A stretch of DNA of 64,000 nucleotides, taken from positions 2,599,426 through 2,663,425 of the forward strand of contig NC_037261.1 of NCBI RefSeq assembly GCF_000002425.4, in the 5' to 3' direction. The notes below the pieces were generated by a model. That model was not told where the DNA came from. It did not search any database and saw only the letters and a list, made by a program, of their open reading frames with translations. The DNA comes from Physcomitrium patens. Taxonomy: Eukaryota > Streptophyta > Bryopsida > Funariales > Funariaceae. Position 1 is the first letter of the stretch. Each line of letters begins with the position of its first letter. Positions 24,888 to 38,498 of the stretch are shown here, piece by piece. Made by a program: the position numbers and the translations under genes.

Positions 24888-25958
24888 TTTACAGTTCAAT
24901 TGTGGGTTCTCACCGCAGACCAACTATTGAACATCCTCTACCTCTCTGAAGGGCGGATCTGAGATGTTCACATTCTATATCAACCTTCACCTAGTATACG
25001 ACTTCCGAGACTTAGTTGTAAAGTGCTTGTATAAGTAGTAATCGCTAATCAGATGAGCCGCATGCGATATTAATCTAGACAGGAACGTTTGCTCCTTTGC
25101 CAATCTCGGGCCGAGGAAATCAGCCTTACTGAAAAGTCATTCCAGCTCCATGTACGCATTTCGAGCTCGATCAGTTAGCAGAATTTTCTTTACATGTGTA
25201 CCAGTTCAATCCGTAACAAGAATCACTTGTATGCCTTTCCAGTTCTTCACCTTTGTTTCCTCACTAGGTTGCAGTATCTCACACAAGCATTCGTCAAGCT
25301 CAGTGCACGTCGCGATCCACGAGCCACCAGCAGTCAGTCCAGCCGGGGTCGATGATCCGCATCGTCGAAACCCCGTCGCGAGATGTGGAGACTGTGGTGC
25401 AGTTCAGGTCGATGTAAGGAAATGCTTGGTTTCGTGCGAAAAGCACGTGGATAATCCACTACAATGGAGCATGAAACTTCCTTCCTTCTGTTTTGTCGCA
25501 TGCTGTCCCTGGTTGGCGGCACCTGCTGCATCAGGAAGTTCCACTGGGCTTTCTTGCTATCCCAGGAGAAGCTGCTGGCCACTGTTAGTACACAATGAAT
25601 GAACTATTAAACGGTGGAGAATATGAGATTGTCAGTTGTGGGGTCCATAAGAACTCCAAAATAGATAAGAAACTGTGGAAAGAGGAGGACCCAGAGGAGT
25701 AGCAACGCCGTTGTGGTCACATGTGAATGGGGATGTGTGGTTGTGAGATCCTCCTCCCTTTGGCCTCTTCTCTCAGCTGGGGCAGAATTTCCCCCTACAA
25801 TTGTACGATGGCACTTTTTCTTCTACATCCATAACAGGATATCAGGCCCACGCCCTCCAGCAAAAACTGGGCCTAGAAGAATATAAGCCACGGCGGCAAA
25901 GGAGGGAGAGTAAGGAAGAAACCTTCTTTCTAACAGGTTTAATGAAACTTCTTTAAGG
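24888..25958. other. 3' flank of the ERF gene
   Basis: Mixed-composition sequence after the ERF stop codon, probably including its 3' untranslated region. A frame at 25150-25602 opens but shows no domain, signal or repeat that I recognise. Composition falls to AT-rich by about 25950. Confidence 0.45.
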
Positions 25959-26741
25959 GCCTCCTTCCGCTTTCAATGGATGGGCAATATTATTCTTGGA
26001 CTTTGCCTGCACCCGGTGATCCCTGCAAAGTAAAATCCACCCAATTTCAAAATTTGCACTTCCATGTATAAGGGAGTGAAGCACTTTTTGAACTTTCATA
26101 GGAAGTTAAAAAAAACCAAATGACTTCTTATTGCAAGTCAAAAGTCCACCAATTCATTGGTAGACTATTCCACCCAAGTTTTTTTTCTGCCCAAAATGGG
26201 TGAAGGACAAGCTACTGGCCTCATTACTGAAACGGATGATGTGTCAAAAATTGGAGGAGATTTTTGTATTTTGATTACACTTTTGCCCACCAATCAAGCA
26301 TAGGAGGTCCTAAAGGCATCCTTCTATGGTCAATGGATAGGCAATTCTATTTTTGGACTTTGTCCACACTTGAGATCCCCTCCAAGTACAATCCACCTAA
26401 TTTCAAAATTTGTACTTCCATGTAGAAGGAAGTGAAGCACTTTATGACTTAGGACCTACTTACAAAATATTGGAAAGAAGTAAAAAAAATGTTTGAATTT
26501 TTTTCTTATAAGATTTTTCATATAAGCTCATAAAAAGACTTAATGAATTTCTATTGCAAGTCAGAAGTTCACCAATACATCAGTAGAAAACTCAACCCAC
26601 CTTTTTCACTCCTCAAAGTTGGTTAAAGACAATCTGTTAACCTTGTTACTAAAAGTGATGATATGTCAAACTTTTGGTGGAGAATTTTGGGCTGTAGCTA
26701 TATTTTTTTTCCACCAATTGTACATGGAAGGAGGTCCTAAG
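25959..26741. repeat. Diverged tandem duplication, two units
   Basis: Unit 1 (about 25959-26315) and unit 2 (about 26316-26741) share several blocks in the same order. One begins CCTTC..TCAATGGAT.GGCAAT. Another reads CACC.AATTTCAAAATTTG followed by ACTTCCATGTA and AG.GAAGTGAAGCACTTT. A third reads TATTGCAAGTCA.AAGT.CACCAAT. Unit 2 carries extra sequence of about 70 bases. Both units end near a GGAGGTCCTAA word. No coding potential is seen. Confidence 0.8.
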
Positions 26742-27419
26742 TACTGAAAAGAGTGGTTTTAAAGTCATACAACATGTAGCGGTAGCAATCAGACTCAAAC
26801 ACATACCTTGCGCAATTCAACAAAATTCTTTAATCTCTATACTAGCATTTCTATGACATGAACTTCTATATTGATTTAATTCATTTAAAATTGATTTGAT
26901 GTTGCACAACTCATTGCCTGTTGGCTACCTTAAGGCAACATGCACTAAGAACATTATGTGGATGGAAGAAAATATCATATCATTGTATGAATGATATGGT
27001 TCTTAGGAAAATTTTACTAAAGTGTGTTTTTTTTTTCTGAATCTTCTCACAAATTGACCTTCATTTTTCACTATGGAACAAGCACCATTCTCTTCTTACT
27101 TTTCATTTTTCAACTTGTTTTTTATTGTTATATCTTGTGGCAAATCTTCATTCACTTCAAGTTGAGGAATTTGACTTTTGAATTAATAGAATTTTCAATT
27201 GTGTATGATTTTTTATTTTTTAATTTTTAAAATTAAATATTCAATTCTTAAAAATTAATTAAATTTAAGAATATAATTCTTTTGTTAAATTAGAATTCCA
27301 AATCATCTGAAACTTGCAAACATCGACATTCTGCATAAATGTTTGCATGTTTTGTCTAAGCTATATCCACAAGCCTAAAATGTTTTTAGTACAATATTAT
27401 TACTTTTATTATTACTATA

Positions 27420-27457
<38 letters not shown>

Positions 27458-27596
27458 AGTACACTTTGCATGATTTAATACCAATTCTTGATTTTTAAAT
27501 ATTTTTTATATTAATTGCCTATTATCTTTATATCTTGTATATTAAGAACTTTTAAAGATGTTATTACTATTATGGCTGTATGTATGTATGTATGTC

Positions 27597-27637
<41 letters not shown>

Positions 27638-28157
27638 TTATATAATCAGATAATAAAATTATTAATAATTATAGATAGATATAATATTCAAAAAGAAATA
27701 TTATCAGATAACACAAATTTAAATTCATCAACTATCATTTTGCTAGTAACTTGTATAATAGCTTTAGAAATATATTTTTTGTAGTCATATTTAAATGTGA
27801 TTTTTATTTCATACTTATTATAATAATATAATGCATAAAAAAGACATAATTATATTTTTATTAATTTTTATTATTTTAAATATATTAATAAATTAAAATA
27901 TAAAAAATTATACATCATCAATACATTAATAGTGACTTAAATTTACCTTATAGTTTTTTTTTTTTTTTTTTTTTTTTTATTCAAATAAATGTAAATTTTA
28001 TATTTAATATTTATAGGAATTCTTATTTTAGAAAAATATTTTTTATATATTGAATTAATTACTACTCTAAAGTAATTTTTAATAGCTAAATATTAATAAC
28101 CCTAATTTTAATATTTCACACTGTATCTATATGTATACTTAAACAAAAATATTATAA

Positions 28158-28194
<37 letters not shown>

Positions 28195-30254
28195 AAATTA
28201 TTTAGTTTACTTAAGATTTGTACTGTTTTCAATACATTAACTATTTATAAAGTATAATAATATTTATTGACCAAACTTATGTCAAGTTAATAAAAAAAAT
28301 ACTACATAATTATATATTAAAATAATTTTATACATTTAAAAAATTATATTATATTACTAAAATTTATTTATAATTTTGATTTTTGTAAAATTGTATTTAT
28401 CCTTCAAAAGAACTTAATTTTATTTTGATTTAAAATTTTAACTTTTTGCAATACTAGTATTTATTATACATATATAAAACTACTCATTTGTTTATTTTTA
28501 TTCCTTAAATAGTATTTTTAGCAACTAATATTTTATAATCTCCATCTAAAACAACAATTTGTGCATTAAAATTTAATTATTTTCTAGCATGTGATCACAT
28601 CACAAATAGTTTTTTTATGTTTTATTTCTAAATGTTTTCTTTTAGCATATGTAATACAGATATATAATATAAAATTTTATAAATAATTTTAGTTGTATTT
28701 AGTATTTTTTAAAATATCAATAAATATTTAAAAAATATTAGGGCATATTAGTTGTGCTTTTAGGAATTGAAAAGTAATTATTTTATCTTATTTAAGATTC
28801 AAATGCAAGAAAATCAAAAAATAAAATTCAATATTTAAAGATTTCAAATTAAATGCCATTGACATATATACATGTATGTTGAAAATATATGTATTTTTTA
28901 TAGTTCTTTCAATAAATTTTGTTCATCATATTATTTTATAAATGTGGTTAACTACTATTTTAAAAGTATATAAAATACTTATGAAGAGTTTTATCATTTG
29001 ATTAAGTTTTAAATTAAAATTCATCTATATTATTTTGATGTTAAGAGAATTGAAAAAATTATAGATATAAATTAAAATATACATACATACATACATGTTT
29101 GTGTATAGATGTATGTTTGTATTTAGTTATTATACATTAATATATTTCTTATATTTTATCATAGTAAAAACTAAAAATATAATTTTTTTTATTTTTTAAC
29201 AAAAATTAAATTAAATTTGGAATAAGTAAAATTAAGAAAATAATATTTTTTCTTCTTAAAAATAATAATTATTGATTTCTTATAGAAACTAACATTATAT
29301 TGTTGCTTATATAAGGATCCAAAAGAGACAATAAATTAATAAATGAATAAAAATATCAAAATTAAAATTTATCTATTTAATAATTTAAAAGTAAGGTTTT
29401 ATGATTAAATTCATCTATATATTTTGCTTCATAATTTTAGTTAACATATAGTTTTATTTCATTTATGTCTATATTATTACCATTTATTTTGTTTTCCTTG
29501 CTTTCAATGAATAATTAATTTTGTTATAAAGAGTAAAGAATTGCCCATTTAAGAATAATATTTTATATTTACCAAAATAATTAAGTAAAAAAATAAAATG
29601 TTGAAAGACATCTTATATATTCAAATAATATCATTATCTTATTATTACAAGTTAAAATATCAACTCAAATTTTACAAGAGAGTTGTAAAAATATTTTTCA
29701 AAAATAAATATTTAGAGTTTTTAAACTCTAAGCTTAAGAGATATTTTTCAATTAAGAAAGAAAATAATTTTGACATAGTTTTTAAAGTAACAATAAACTA
29801 ATACTTTTGTAAATAGAATTGTTTTATTGCACTAATTGTTAGAATAATAAGGATGCTACATATATCTTAGTACCTAATGGAAACAATTAGAAGCTAAAAA
29901 AACATAGTAATCTATACTTAAATCTTTAATTCTATTTTACTTAGATTTATATTATAAAACCATTATATATGACTCTAGAATCCAACATATTGCCATTTTT
30001 CTTCTTAAATCAAAACCATTTTTAAAATTCTTTCTTGATAAGGTTTCCACATTATTCTAGTATGGTCTTGAATCCTTGTCAACAAAGCTTTATTAACATT
30101 GGTATTGCTCCACAATTCATTGTTCAACAAATTTGTATTATATTAAATCTTTATACATCCATATGCACGCACCTCTAAGTAATGACCATATTCTGATTTA
30201 TTTATTTATTTATTTATGTTTAATTTGGGGAATAATTTGACCACACAAGTTGTT
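26742..30254. other. AT-rich intergenic DNA
   Basis: No gene is recognised. The sequence is extremely AT-rich, with (TA)n tracts at about 27422-27455, 27603-27633 and 28161-28191 and a poly-T run at about 27954-27978. Short open frames have the lysine/asparagine/isoleucine-rich composition expected by chance from AT-rich DNA. Confidence 0.7.
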
Positions 30255-30731
30255 TGTTGGATACGTGGATACTTTCCATGGTCCCAATTCACGACAACTA
30301 GCAAAAAAAACCCTAAACCCAACATAGAAGCCAAGCGCACAACAAAAATTCACGAGAAACGTAGATTCCTTGCACACGTCAAAAGCAACTGGCTTCCACT
30401 AGATCCTTATCCGTTCCATCCTGCGTGGACCATGACACGTCGGATGGGCAATTCTGGCAGGAGCATTTGCATCCCGTTGACCTTCTACGTTGCGTTCACA
30501 CGGGCAGGCACCTCCGACGTCATTTGGCACCAACACGACGAAGGCGTGCATAAATGGGACTTGAAACGTGGGCTAATTCGGTGGATTGTGGATCACGTAG
30601 AGGCTGCCACCTGGCAGAATGATTCAGATCGGGGTTGTGTCTTTTCCGACCCAGTCGGGGCACCGGGGCTCTTTTTGTGATTCGGCAGCTGTTCGTGCGA
30701 CTCACTTGCATGGGAAATGTCTCCTTAACGT
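30255..30731. promoter_or_regulatory. Isolated GC-richer island with many ACGT cores
   Basis: Between AT-rich flanks lies a roughly 480-base island with ACGT cores starting at 30263, 30359, 30376, 30437, 30487, 30517, 30566, 30595 and 30728. ACGT is the core bound by plant bZIP and some bHLH factors; variants here include CACGTC, TACGTG and GACGTC. A telo-box-like AAACCCTAAACCC is at about 30307. A 154-codon frame crosses the island but shows no domain. It could be a detached promoter, the first exon of a lost gene, or chance. Regulatory function is inferred from the motif count only. Confidence 0.35.
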
Positions 30732-31552
30732 AGAATTATTATTATTCTTCGTTTTCCTAGATAGCGGGGCACCAAACCATTGCCCTTGGTCCATATTAGA
30801 AATAAAACTAGAATTAGTTTGTGAATTCAAAGCATTGAGTTTTAAGATGTATTTTTCATTTTTTTGAAGAGGGTGATCATGGGAAAACATAGATAGAGAG
30901 GGAGAGAGCTAGAATGGTCTATTAATTCATAAAAATAATAATAGAAAAAAAACACATCCATTATATGAATTTTTGCACCTATTTATGTGGTTTTCATCCA
31001 TTTCCAAGTATAAGTAGTAGGGGAAAAGTTTGTAAAGGGTGAGTTTGAATCTAAAAAAGGCTTTGGGTGGTTAACAAATGTTGACATGTTTCTAAAAGTA
31101 ATGTGAACAAAATCTTATTATATATTTCAAATTAAATTAGAAATGAAACCCACACACATTGGTGTGAAGTTTGAAGAGATGTTATGGTAAGCGTCAATAT
31201 TATGTATGAATTTGTGCAAATTTATATGGAATTTTGAAAAAGAATTTCTTAATATTTATATATTTCTATTGTGTGCCATGTAGCAAAAATTTATTGTGAC
31301 AAATTCTGTGGAATCATAACATGGTCTTAAACAATTATTTAAGAAAAAATAGTAATTTTATAAATTTTTATACATTCTTAGATCTATACATATAGATATG
31401 TCTTTTAATTTATAAAAATATTTAATATACCTTCATAATGGCCAAAGAAAATTTTAAGATTAATTTATTTATTCATGATCAGCCTTCTTTTGAAACCTTT
31501 AAAATCTTAAAGAATATATTGTGCTAGAAATTTTATACATTTACGTTTCCAA

Positions 31553-31590
<38 letters not shown>

Positions 31591-32439
31591 CCTTGGATTT
31601 GGACATTTTTTCATGAATTAAGATTTTTTTTTTAAATTTTTTTTTAAAAAACTTTAAAAAATATACTTAAACTTGAAACCTGTAAATTTATAACTTTTGG
31701 AAAATATCACTAAAACTTTTCCCTATTTACAGAAATTGATTTAAAAAAATATCTGCATTAAAATATTTAAAAGTGTAATTAGAACATTTGGAATATATTA
31801 TATAATGATTAAATGAATAAAAGTATGTATAGTTTTATGATATATGTAAAATTATATTAAAAAAAACATCAATTAAGAGTATAGTTTAATAATAATATTT
31901 AAGTGAAAAAGACCTTAAAAAATAACATAATAGGTGTCTTTGTCTACAAAATTTGTCACACTCAAAACAACAATTTTATTTACCAATGTGAGTCAATGCA
32001 AGTGTGTATACTGTGACTTACAAAATTGAATATAAGTGCAGGTTTGTAAACGTTAAGAGGCATTGCTATCAAATGTAGATGCAAAAATCTCCAATTCAAA
32101 TATGAAAAAAATAATGTATAAAGTCCTTGTCTTTTTATTTTTTGTAATAAAAATAAAAAGACAAGGAGAGAGGCAATGTTGCATGCCTTTTTTTGTCATT
32201 GCAACAAAATAACTCTATTCTTGTGTACATGAATAGAGAAAACTTTATTTGCATGGGTGGAAGAGTGTTTGAGATTTATAAATCATGTATTGTAATATTA
32301 GTATTCATTGTTCCTACAAGAATTTACATTACAACTTCACTACCAAGTACAATGCTATCTTCGATGTATGTCTCTCAACGAACAACAATAGCTGTTTATT
32401 TGCAAAGATTGTGAATACGGTACTCTAAAACAATAAGAC
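30732..32439. other. AT-rich intergenic DNA
   Basis: No gene is recognised. There is a 36-base poly-T run at 31555-31590 and generally high AT. A short inverted pair at about 32128-32165 (AAGTCCTTGTCTTTTTATTTTT and its near complement) forms a small hairpin. Confidence 0.6.
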
Positions 32440-33382
32440 TGATCCATACTACGACACAATTTCCATCAAATCCTCAAACTCGAATATGTGCTCCACAAAC
32501 GATCCATTCCTCAGCCAGAAAAGCATGTCGGGCACAAGTCCCAGGATTCAGAAAAAGTGCCTACGCGTGAAGTACGATTTTACTACACCAGCCCTCCGAT
32601 GATCGTAGGATCCACTACGTCTTGCTGTTGTCGTCCCTGCTGGTCACCATGGCGAGGTCTGTGAGTTTCGCTGCCTCAATTTGGCGCGTCTTGAACGACG
32701 AATGCTACGAGCTGCACAGCCACAAGTATGAGGGACGTGTTGAAGTCACTTTGAGGGTTAAGATTTCACGACTAGAGAATTATTCGGTTCCCTGAGGGAT
32801 GCAGCAGCGGAGGCAAGACGTTTTTGTTCATTCTCAAGAGTATTAACAAACTTGACGGTATTTAAGAAGTGACTGAGCTGGTTAATACTGTAGGTTCATG
32901 TTGTGTGCTTGTTGTGAACCATCCTTCAATTGGTTCAACACTGACTTGTTCAGACGCACTCTACTTCCGAGTTCGTTGAGGCAAATACTGCGGTTTTGCG
33001 TTGTCATCAAATGGGATGCAGTCATCAATTGCTTTTTCTATGGTTCCCTCGGTGCAGACACATGTGTCTCTTTGAAGTCATGCAGAATCGGTGGAGGAAC
33101 TCCATAACTGTTCGTGTTTTCCGTATTATTCCTACAAACAGAGACAACCCAAATTCAACAAAGAAAAAGACAGTTGCTCTTATCACATGCTCTCCATTGC
33201 ACACACCGAACAGCCACCTATAACACGTGCCAGAGGCACCAGCTCTTCCTCATCTGGCTGCATTGCTGTAGACTTTGAATTTAGCGCAGTGGTGATTAGA
33301 TGGTTTGTGGATGGTGTACTTGGACATGTACATGATTGACTGTGCTGGCTGGAGGAGTTAGAGACATGAGGGAAGTTTAGAG
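32440..33382. other. Unassigned GC-richer stretch
   Basis: Mixed composition like that of gene regions, but no continuous frame with a recognisable domain on either strand. The frames at 32898-33425 overlap one another in different phases. It may be the decayed or intron-split front part of the GDSL-type fragment downstream; I looked for the GDSL block I signature and did not see it. Confidence 0.4.
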
Positions 33383-33574
33383 ATGGGTGGACTTGTGTTG
33401 GCGAGGAATTTCGGGGTTGTGACATGGGGTTTAATTCTTGCGTTGTTGATAGTGAATGTAGTCACTGCGGTTCCACTTCCTCCGCCGGAAGTTGCAGACT
33501 GTTGCAACAGCGAGGAGCGGTGCTGCATGCCCTTAAGTGGGTCAACCTGCACACCAATTCTACCCGGACCCTGA
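33383..33574 (+). CDS. Possible small secreted cysteine-rich peptide
   Basis: A 63-codon frame starting at ATG 33383. It reads as a short N-terminal segment, a hydrophobic helix (WGLILALLIVNVVTA, about residues 15-29) with an alanine before a likely signal-peptidase site, then a proline-led mature part with five cysteines, four of them in two CC pairs. In another frame just past the stop, a short Ser/Pro stretch with two further cysteines ends at 33631, so the original may have been longer and broken by a small indel. I know no family for it. It could be chance, a signal-peptide exon of a lost gene, or a moss-specific peptide. Confidence 0.28.
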   Translation: MGGLVLARNFGVVTWGLILALLIVNVVTAVPLPPPEVADCCNSEERCCMPLSGSTCTPILPGP

Positions 33575-34108
33575 GCTCCCCATCAGGATCAGGCGCCCCC
33601 TACAATTGCTCACCGATGTCGATGTGCCAGTAGGGTTTGATCTGTCGGGAAGGATTTTGTCCATTCTATGCCGCACCTCGAAGCGTCAAGCTCTTGGGTT
33701 GTGTTCTTTTAAGTAAACCTTCAATTTTTCGAAACTGGTTTGGCTACTGCGCATTCCTTCAGCTCTTGGTTGAATTACATTGCAAGTAAGATTTCTAGCC
33801 ACAGCGATGCGACTACAGTACTCTTCACCAAAAATATCTCTCTCTTTCTCTCGCTCTCTCTTTTTGTTTGATACTAAGTCGAGTTCAAGAGGTTCCTAGA
33901 GCTTTGTCAGTGGAATTCCAACGATTTTTAGTGTCCCCATTCATTGTTAAAAAATTGTGCATATCAACTTGAGAGATCATCATTTAGATGCAAACTGATA
34001 TACAATTTGTTTGTATTCCATTCAACTTTTGTTATAAAACCGTCCCAGCATTTGTCTTTGGCAGTGCGAGATTCATGACTTTGAGCAGCGCTGAATCATC
34101 GAGCTGTC

Positions 34109-34369
34109 ATGGCAAACATCCATTTTACTTTGTTTATCTACCTGTCGAGAATCGGCTGCTGTGGCACTGGGACATTCGAGACCGCAATTCTCTGCAACGA
34201 GGCATTACTCGGCACCTGCACAGGTCCGTTCCCGTATGTCTGGTGGGCCAGTTTCCATCCCACCGATCATGTTTACAGTTTGATCGCAGTAGATTTGTTT
34301 AATCAGGCTGAGCCTGTATTCGATGGGTCACCCCCCCCCCCCCCCAGCCCTAAACACTGCGATAGTTAG
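34109..34369 (+). pseudogene. C-terminal fragment of a GDSL esterase/lipase
   Basis: The frame contains GCCGTGTFE, CNEALLGTCTG and YVWWASFHPTDHVYSLIA. This matches the last blocks of plant GDSL (SGNH) hydrolases, usually GCCGTG....CN...TC...Y.FWDSFHPTE. The Asp of the DxxH catalytic pair is Ala here, while the His is kept. I found no upstream exon with the GDSL serine block. A poly-C run at 34331-34345 sits in the frame near its end and encodes prolines. The splice start is uncertain and lies near 34140. I read it as a truncated or dead copy. A functional last exon with distant 5' exons is less likely, given the lost Asp. Confidence 0.62.
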
Positions 34370-35171
34370 TTAGTTACGTTGAAAGCGATCTCGGATCATG
34401 TGGTCCAAAAACAGTCAATCACACATCCGAAGCCCATCTCATACAATGAATGGTGTTGTCACCATCCCACGTCGACAAGAGTTCAGAGCTGCTTCACAAG
34501 ACAATGCGTACATGGCAAGCTAGAACAACAGTTCGACACCATTATTGGGTGGGAAAAAGCAGAAGAGTTTTCTACACCATTCTAATTCGTTCTACAGCCT
34601 TGAGGGGCGATCCCAATTTTGATACTCTAGTTGCTGCAATCTATCCACCTAAAACACATGCCGCATACATTTTCGTGAGGTGCCCGATATGTGAGGAAAA
34701 GATGTGAGGCCCAAATCAGTGCGGCTCGCGCTTTGGGCGCCGGTTTAAACTAAAAAAAACAGGAAGTAAATAGATTATCACACTTTGAAGGGCAAATTTG
34801 TAATTATCACAAAAGGGAGGAGTAGATTTGATATTATCAATAATACATGGAATAGGTATTCTTCATATTTCCGCAAATTTCAGGGGTATGTATGATATCT
34901 TCCCTTGATTCAATCTTGAAGGACAATAAACATGTACAACAAAAGATGCCACTTATGTTGCAAAACGATATTTTCACTTACACAAAAAATGACAGCATTT
35001 TTTTAAAATTTTAGGAAGATGACACCAGAAAATAGTTTTAAAATAAAACATCTTGCCATTTATATCTATAGTATAATCATTAACAACCAATAATATTAAT
35101 TTAAATTATTTTAATAAAAACTTAAACAAAGTAAGCTTTTTAATTGCAATAAAAAAATTTAATCAAATTTA

Positions 35172-35205
<34 letters not shown>

Positions 35206-38200
35206 CATTGAAGTTAACCCTTTATCAAGAATCATGACATAATATTTTACTACTTATTTTTTTATTTTTTTATTATTTATTTATATGATGAAAACATTAT
35301 GGTGCAAATACTTTGAGTAAAAACTTGTATCTAAATCATCTAAATCATCTATAATATTTACTGAAACAATTTTCTGTGTAAAATAAATCTTATAAATTTA
35401 ATTTGAAATATTTTTTTAAAAAATATATTTTTATCAAATTTCAAATTCCAATAAAATCAAAAGAATGTCAACTTGTTTCAAATGAACCTCAGAAGCATTA
35501 TTATTTTATTGTTTTTCTAAGCATAAAAACTATTTTTCAACATTCAAATAGAAAAATAAAATCCTTGGTTTTTATGTTATTTTTCTGTTAAATAAATATA
35601 AATATAGAACAATGTTTATACATAAAAACAAAAAATCATAAAACCAAAAAATTGCCTTAGATTATAATTCAATTTGGTTTTATATATTATCCCATTATTT
35701 CAAAGATATCAATTTCTATTATTGGTGTTGTGTATTTTAATAGTCAAATATGGCCTTGCCCAAAATATATAACACTAAAAGTGAATCTCAGTCATTTATA
35801 AAGCCAAAGGTGCATAAAAATAGAGAAGTTTGTCTCACAACTTTAAAACAATGAGATACATAATTAATGATATCTTATCTTTTTTTGAAAAGGTAATTTC
35901 GTTTTCCTATACTAAATTTGAAATTAAAATTTAATATTAATATTATTTTTAATTCATTAAAATTACATTTTAAAATGAACTGATTAATGTATTTTAAACT
36001 TTTGTATTAAGTTTTTTAGTAATCACTAGAATATTACATCAGTATACAAAAAATGTTTTTTAAATGTGAAAAAATAAATAAATTATAAAAATTTAATATA
36101 AGTATAAATCAACCTTACAAGCTATTTCATCTTTTATAATTTATTTATAAGGATATATTTTAATCTAAAAGATAAAAATATCGATATTATTTTTTTAATA
36201 TAAAGAGATTTTGAAACATAAATTGAGGTTTTGTTGTCAATGCCTTACTTAAATAAATAAAAAGTAGAATAAATTTGCCATTAAATTATTACAATACATT
36301 AAATTTTATGTATACCACGTAATTTTAGAATGAAAAATGAATCTTTTTCTGCTTATTTAGAAAATTATAGCCAAATTCTTTATGCCAAATGTGAACTTCT
36401 AATTTGATAAACTCTTTTATTTAAAAATTCACATCTTAGAAGATATATCAGTGTTTAAAAGAAAATTATAAAAGTCAAATGAATTTTGATACAATCTATT
36501 ATCAACTCTAATTAATAATACATAATTGATATTTGATGATCTTGTGTGGTCATGATTGCTACAAAGTCAACATTTGAGGTTATATCTTTACTTTTTTCAC
36601 AAGATAGCATTCCAAGTAGGAATCCTACAACAAACAAATTTTCTTACCAAACATCTTTGCAATCTACACAACAAAACAAGTCCAAGTAACTTTCAAATCT
36701 TGCATAGTTTTTAAAAATTTGAGAAATTTTTTTTTAGAATCAAAGTTATGGATGTAAATAACTTTTTAAAAAGTAGAATAAAACTCATGCTACTTCATAC
36801 AATCAACTACAAGATATTCAACTTAATTCTCATCTATGCTTCTAAACTAATAATTTATCAATTATAAATTATATGTATTGACTTTAAATTTTGCAATGAT
36901 TTAAAAATAACATAACATGTTTTTTTTGTATCTTTTTAATTCAAAATAATAGAAACAAATTTGTAAAAAGAAGGAAAAAGATCTAATTTGATTTTATGGC
37001 ACACATACATTCAATGCTTTTGGGACAATCTTATTACCCACTTGTTTATAGATACTACAAACTCATCACAATAACATAACCTTTTACAATTCAATATGGG
37101 TTACTTGCAAACATGATACATATAATTTGGTTTTTACTTCTAAAATGTATAAAAAATCGTTTTGAACCATACTACAAAAACAGATCAAGAAGACTTGTGA
37201 CAAAGACCTCAACATCTGAATGAAACTTGATAAACTTTGAACTAGAAATGCTTTTTTCTACAACAAAGATGGACCAAGAGTATGATGAAATTCTAATGGA
37301 TTCCTTCTGACCTAATTCTCTAAGATGCAGAACATTCATAGTCGCTTAGTATTGAGACCCAGAAAGTTGATGATGGTAAATAAAATTCCCCTTCAATAGC
37401 TCAGGGGTTGCATATTTTGATACAAAAAGAGAGATTAAAAGTTGAAAATTTTAAAAATTGTATACATCGATGCAGATAACGTTGTTTATTCCAGACAAGA
37501 ATGTACATTTATGATTCTTTGTTAAAGAACACAGTGCCAGTACATAATTTAAGGTCAGGAAATGTGACGTTACAGTGTGCACTTGATTCTACTTTTAACA
37601 TTGGAATACACTCGTGTGTGTGTGTGTGTTTGTGTAAGTATATGCAGACTCCGCATATTCATCAAACTGTTTCATGACAGTTGAAAACCGCCGCCAACAC
37701 GAGCTGCGAGCAAAACTCCATCAGGATAAAAAGTCATCGTTGTGATAATAAGTTACAATAAATAAAGCTTTTAAGCCACATGTTCAGACTTTGCTTCAGT
37801 ATCACCTATTGAACCATTACCTGGTCCACGAATACAGCACTGTGCCCTGAATTCTACGTTGATATGCTAACTACAATTAGGATTCGGGATATACATAAAT
37901 GTCACTCCCAAAGTCTACGCCGTTAACTCGTAAACTTAAGAGGATTGGGACATGAAAGGTATTAACAGGTTTAAGGTTCCAATGAGGATTGATGACACTC
38001 TCAAAACAAACTCTGCAGAGACATAAACCGTGTGATTTAACATGACAAATTGAAAGAATGATCCTACCTATTCATCAGGCATGCACCATTACTTGCTGCA
38101 CGCTGCTCTCCGCAATCAAATGAGTGCGAACCATGATACAAAGGCATCCAGTAGCACAAGCATGGCCTATGCTCCAGTGTGTGTGGCATACCTTTCTGTG

Positions 38201-38498
38201 AGAACCTAACTCATGTTCATCATGTAGCTACAATTCTGGCACTGCCTTGCAGCACATGGAACAAAAAGAATCGTGTGCCGTTTCATGGCACTAGAGCCTC
38301 GATGCTTCTCAAACAGGACCCAAAAAAAAATCCTCCCCGAAGACAACTATCAGGAGTAGGAGAAACCTCTGCAGTGATGCAATACTCTAAGATTGGCGAT
38401 CAAGGACAGTGAGGCAGTGGGCTTGCGAGATCATCGTTGTCACCTCAAGAGAATGCAGTCGTTCAGCCTCGTCAAGAAGCAACACGATGATGATGTGT
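34370..38498. other. AT-rich spacer and 3' flank of the CDPK gene
   Basis: No gene is recognised. From 34750 to about 37400 the sequence is AT-rich, with a (TA)n tract at about 35175-35203. From about 37450 composition rises towards the minus-strand CDPK stop codon at 38499, so the last kilobase probably includes that gene's 3' untranslated region. A (GT)n tract lies at about 37614-37635. Confidence 0.55.

Noticed and set aside
30216..30680. 154-codon frame in the ACGT-rich island as a protein gene
   Set aside because: No recognisable domain, an overlapping antisense frame exists, and composition alone can explain its length.
33988..34302. Alternative frame over the GDSL fragment
   Set aside because: The GDSL blocks GCCGTG and FHPT are in another frame, which explains this one as a shadow.
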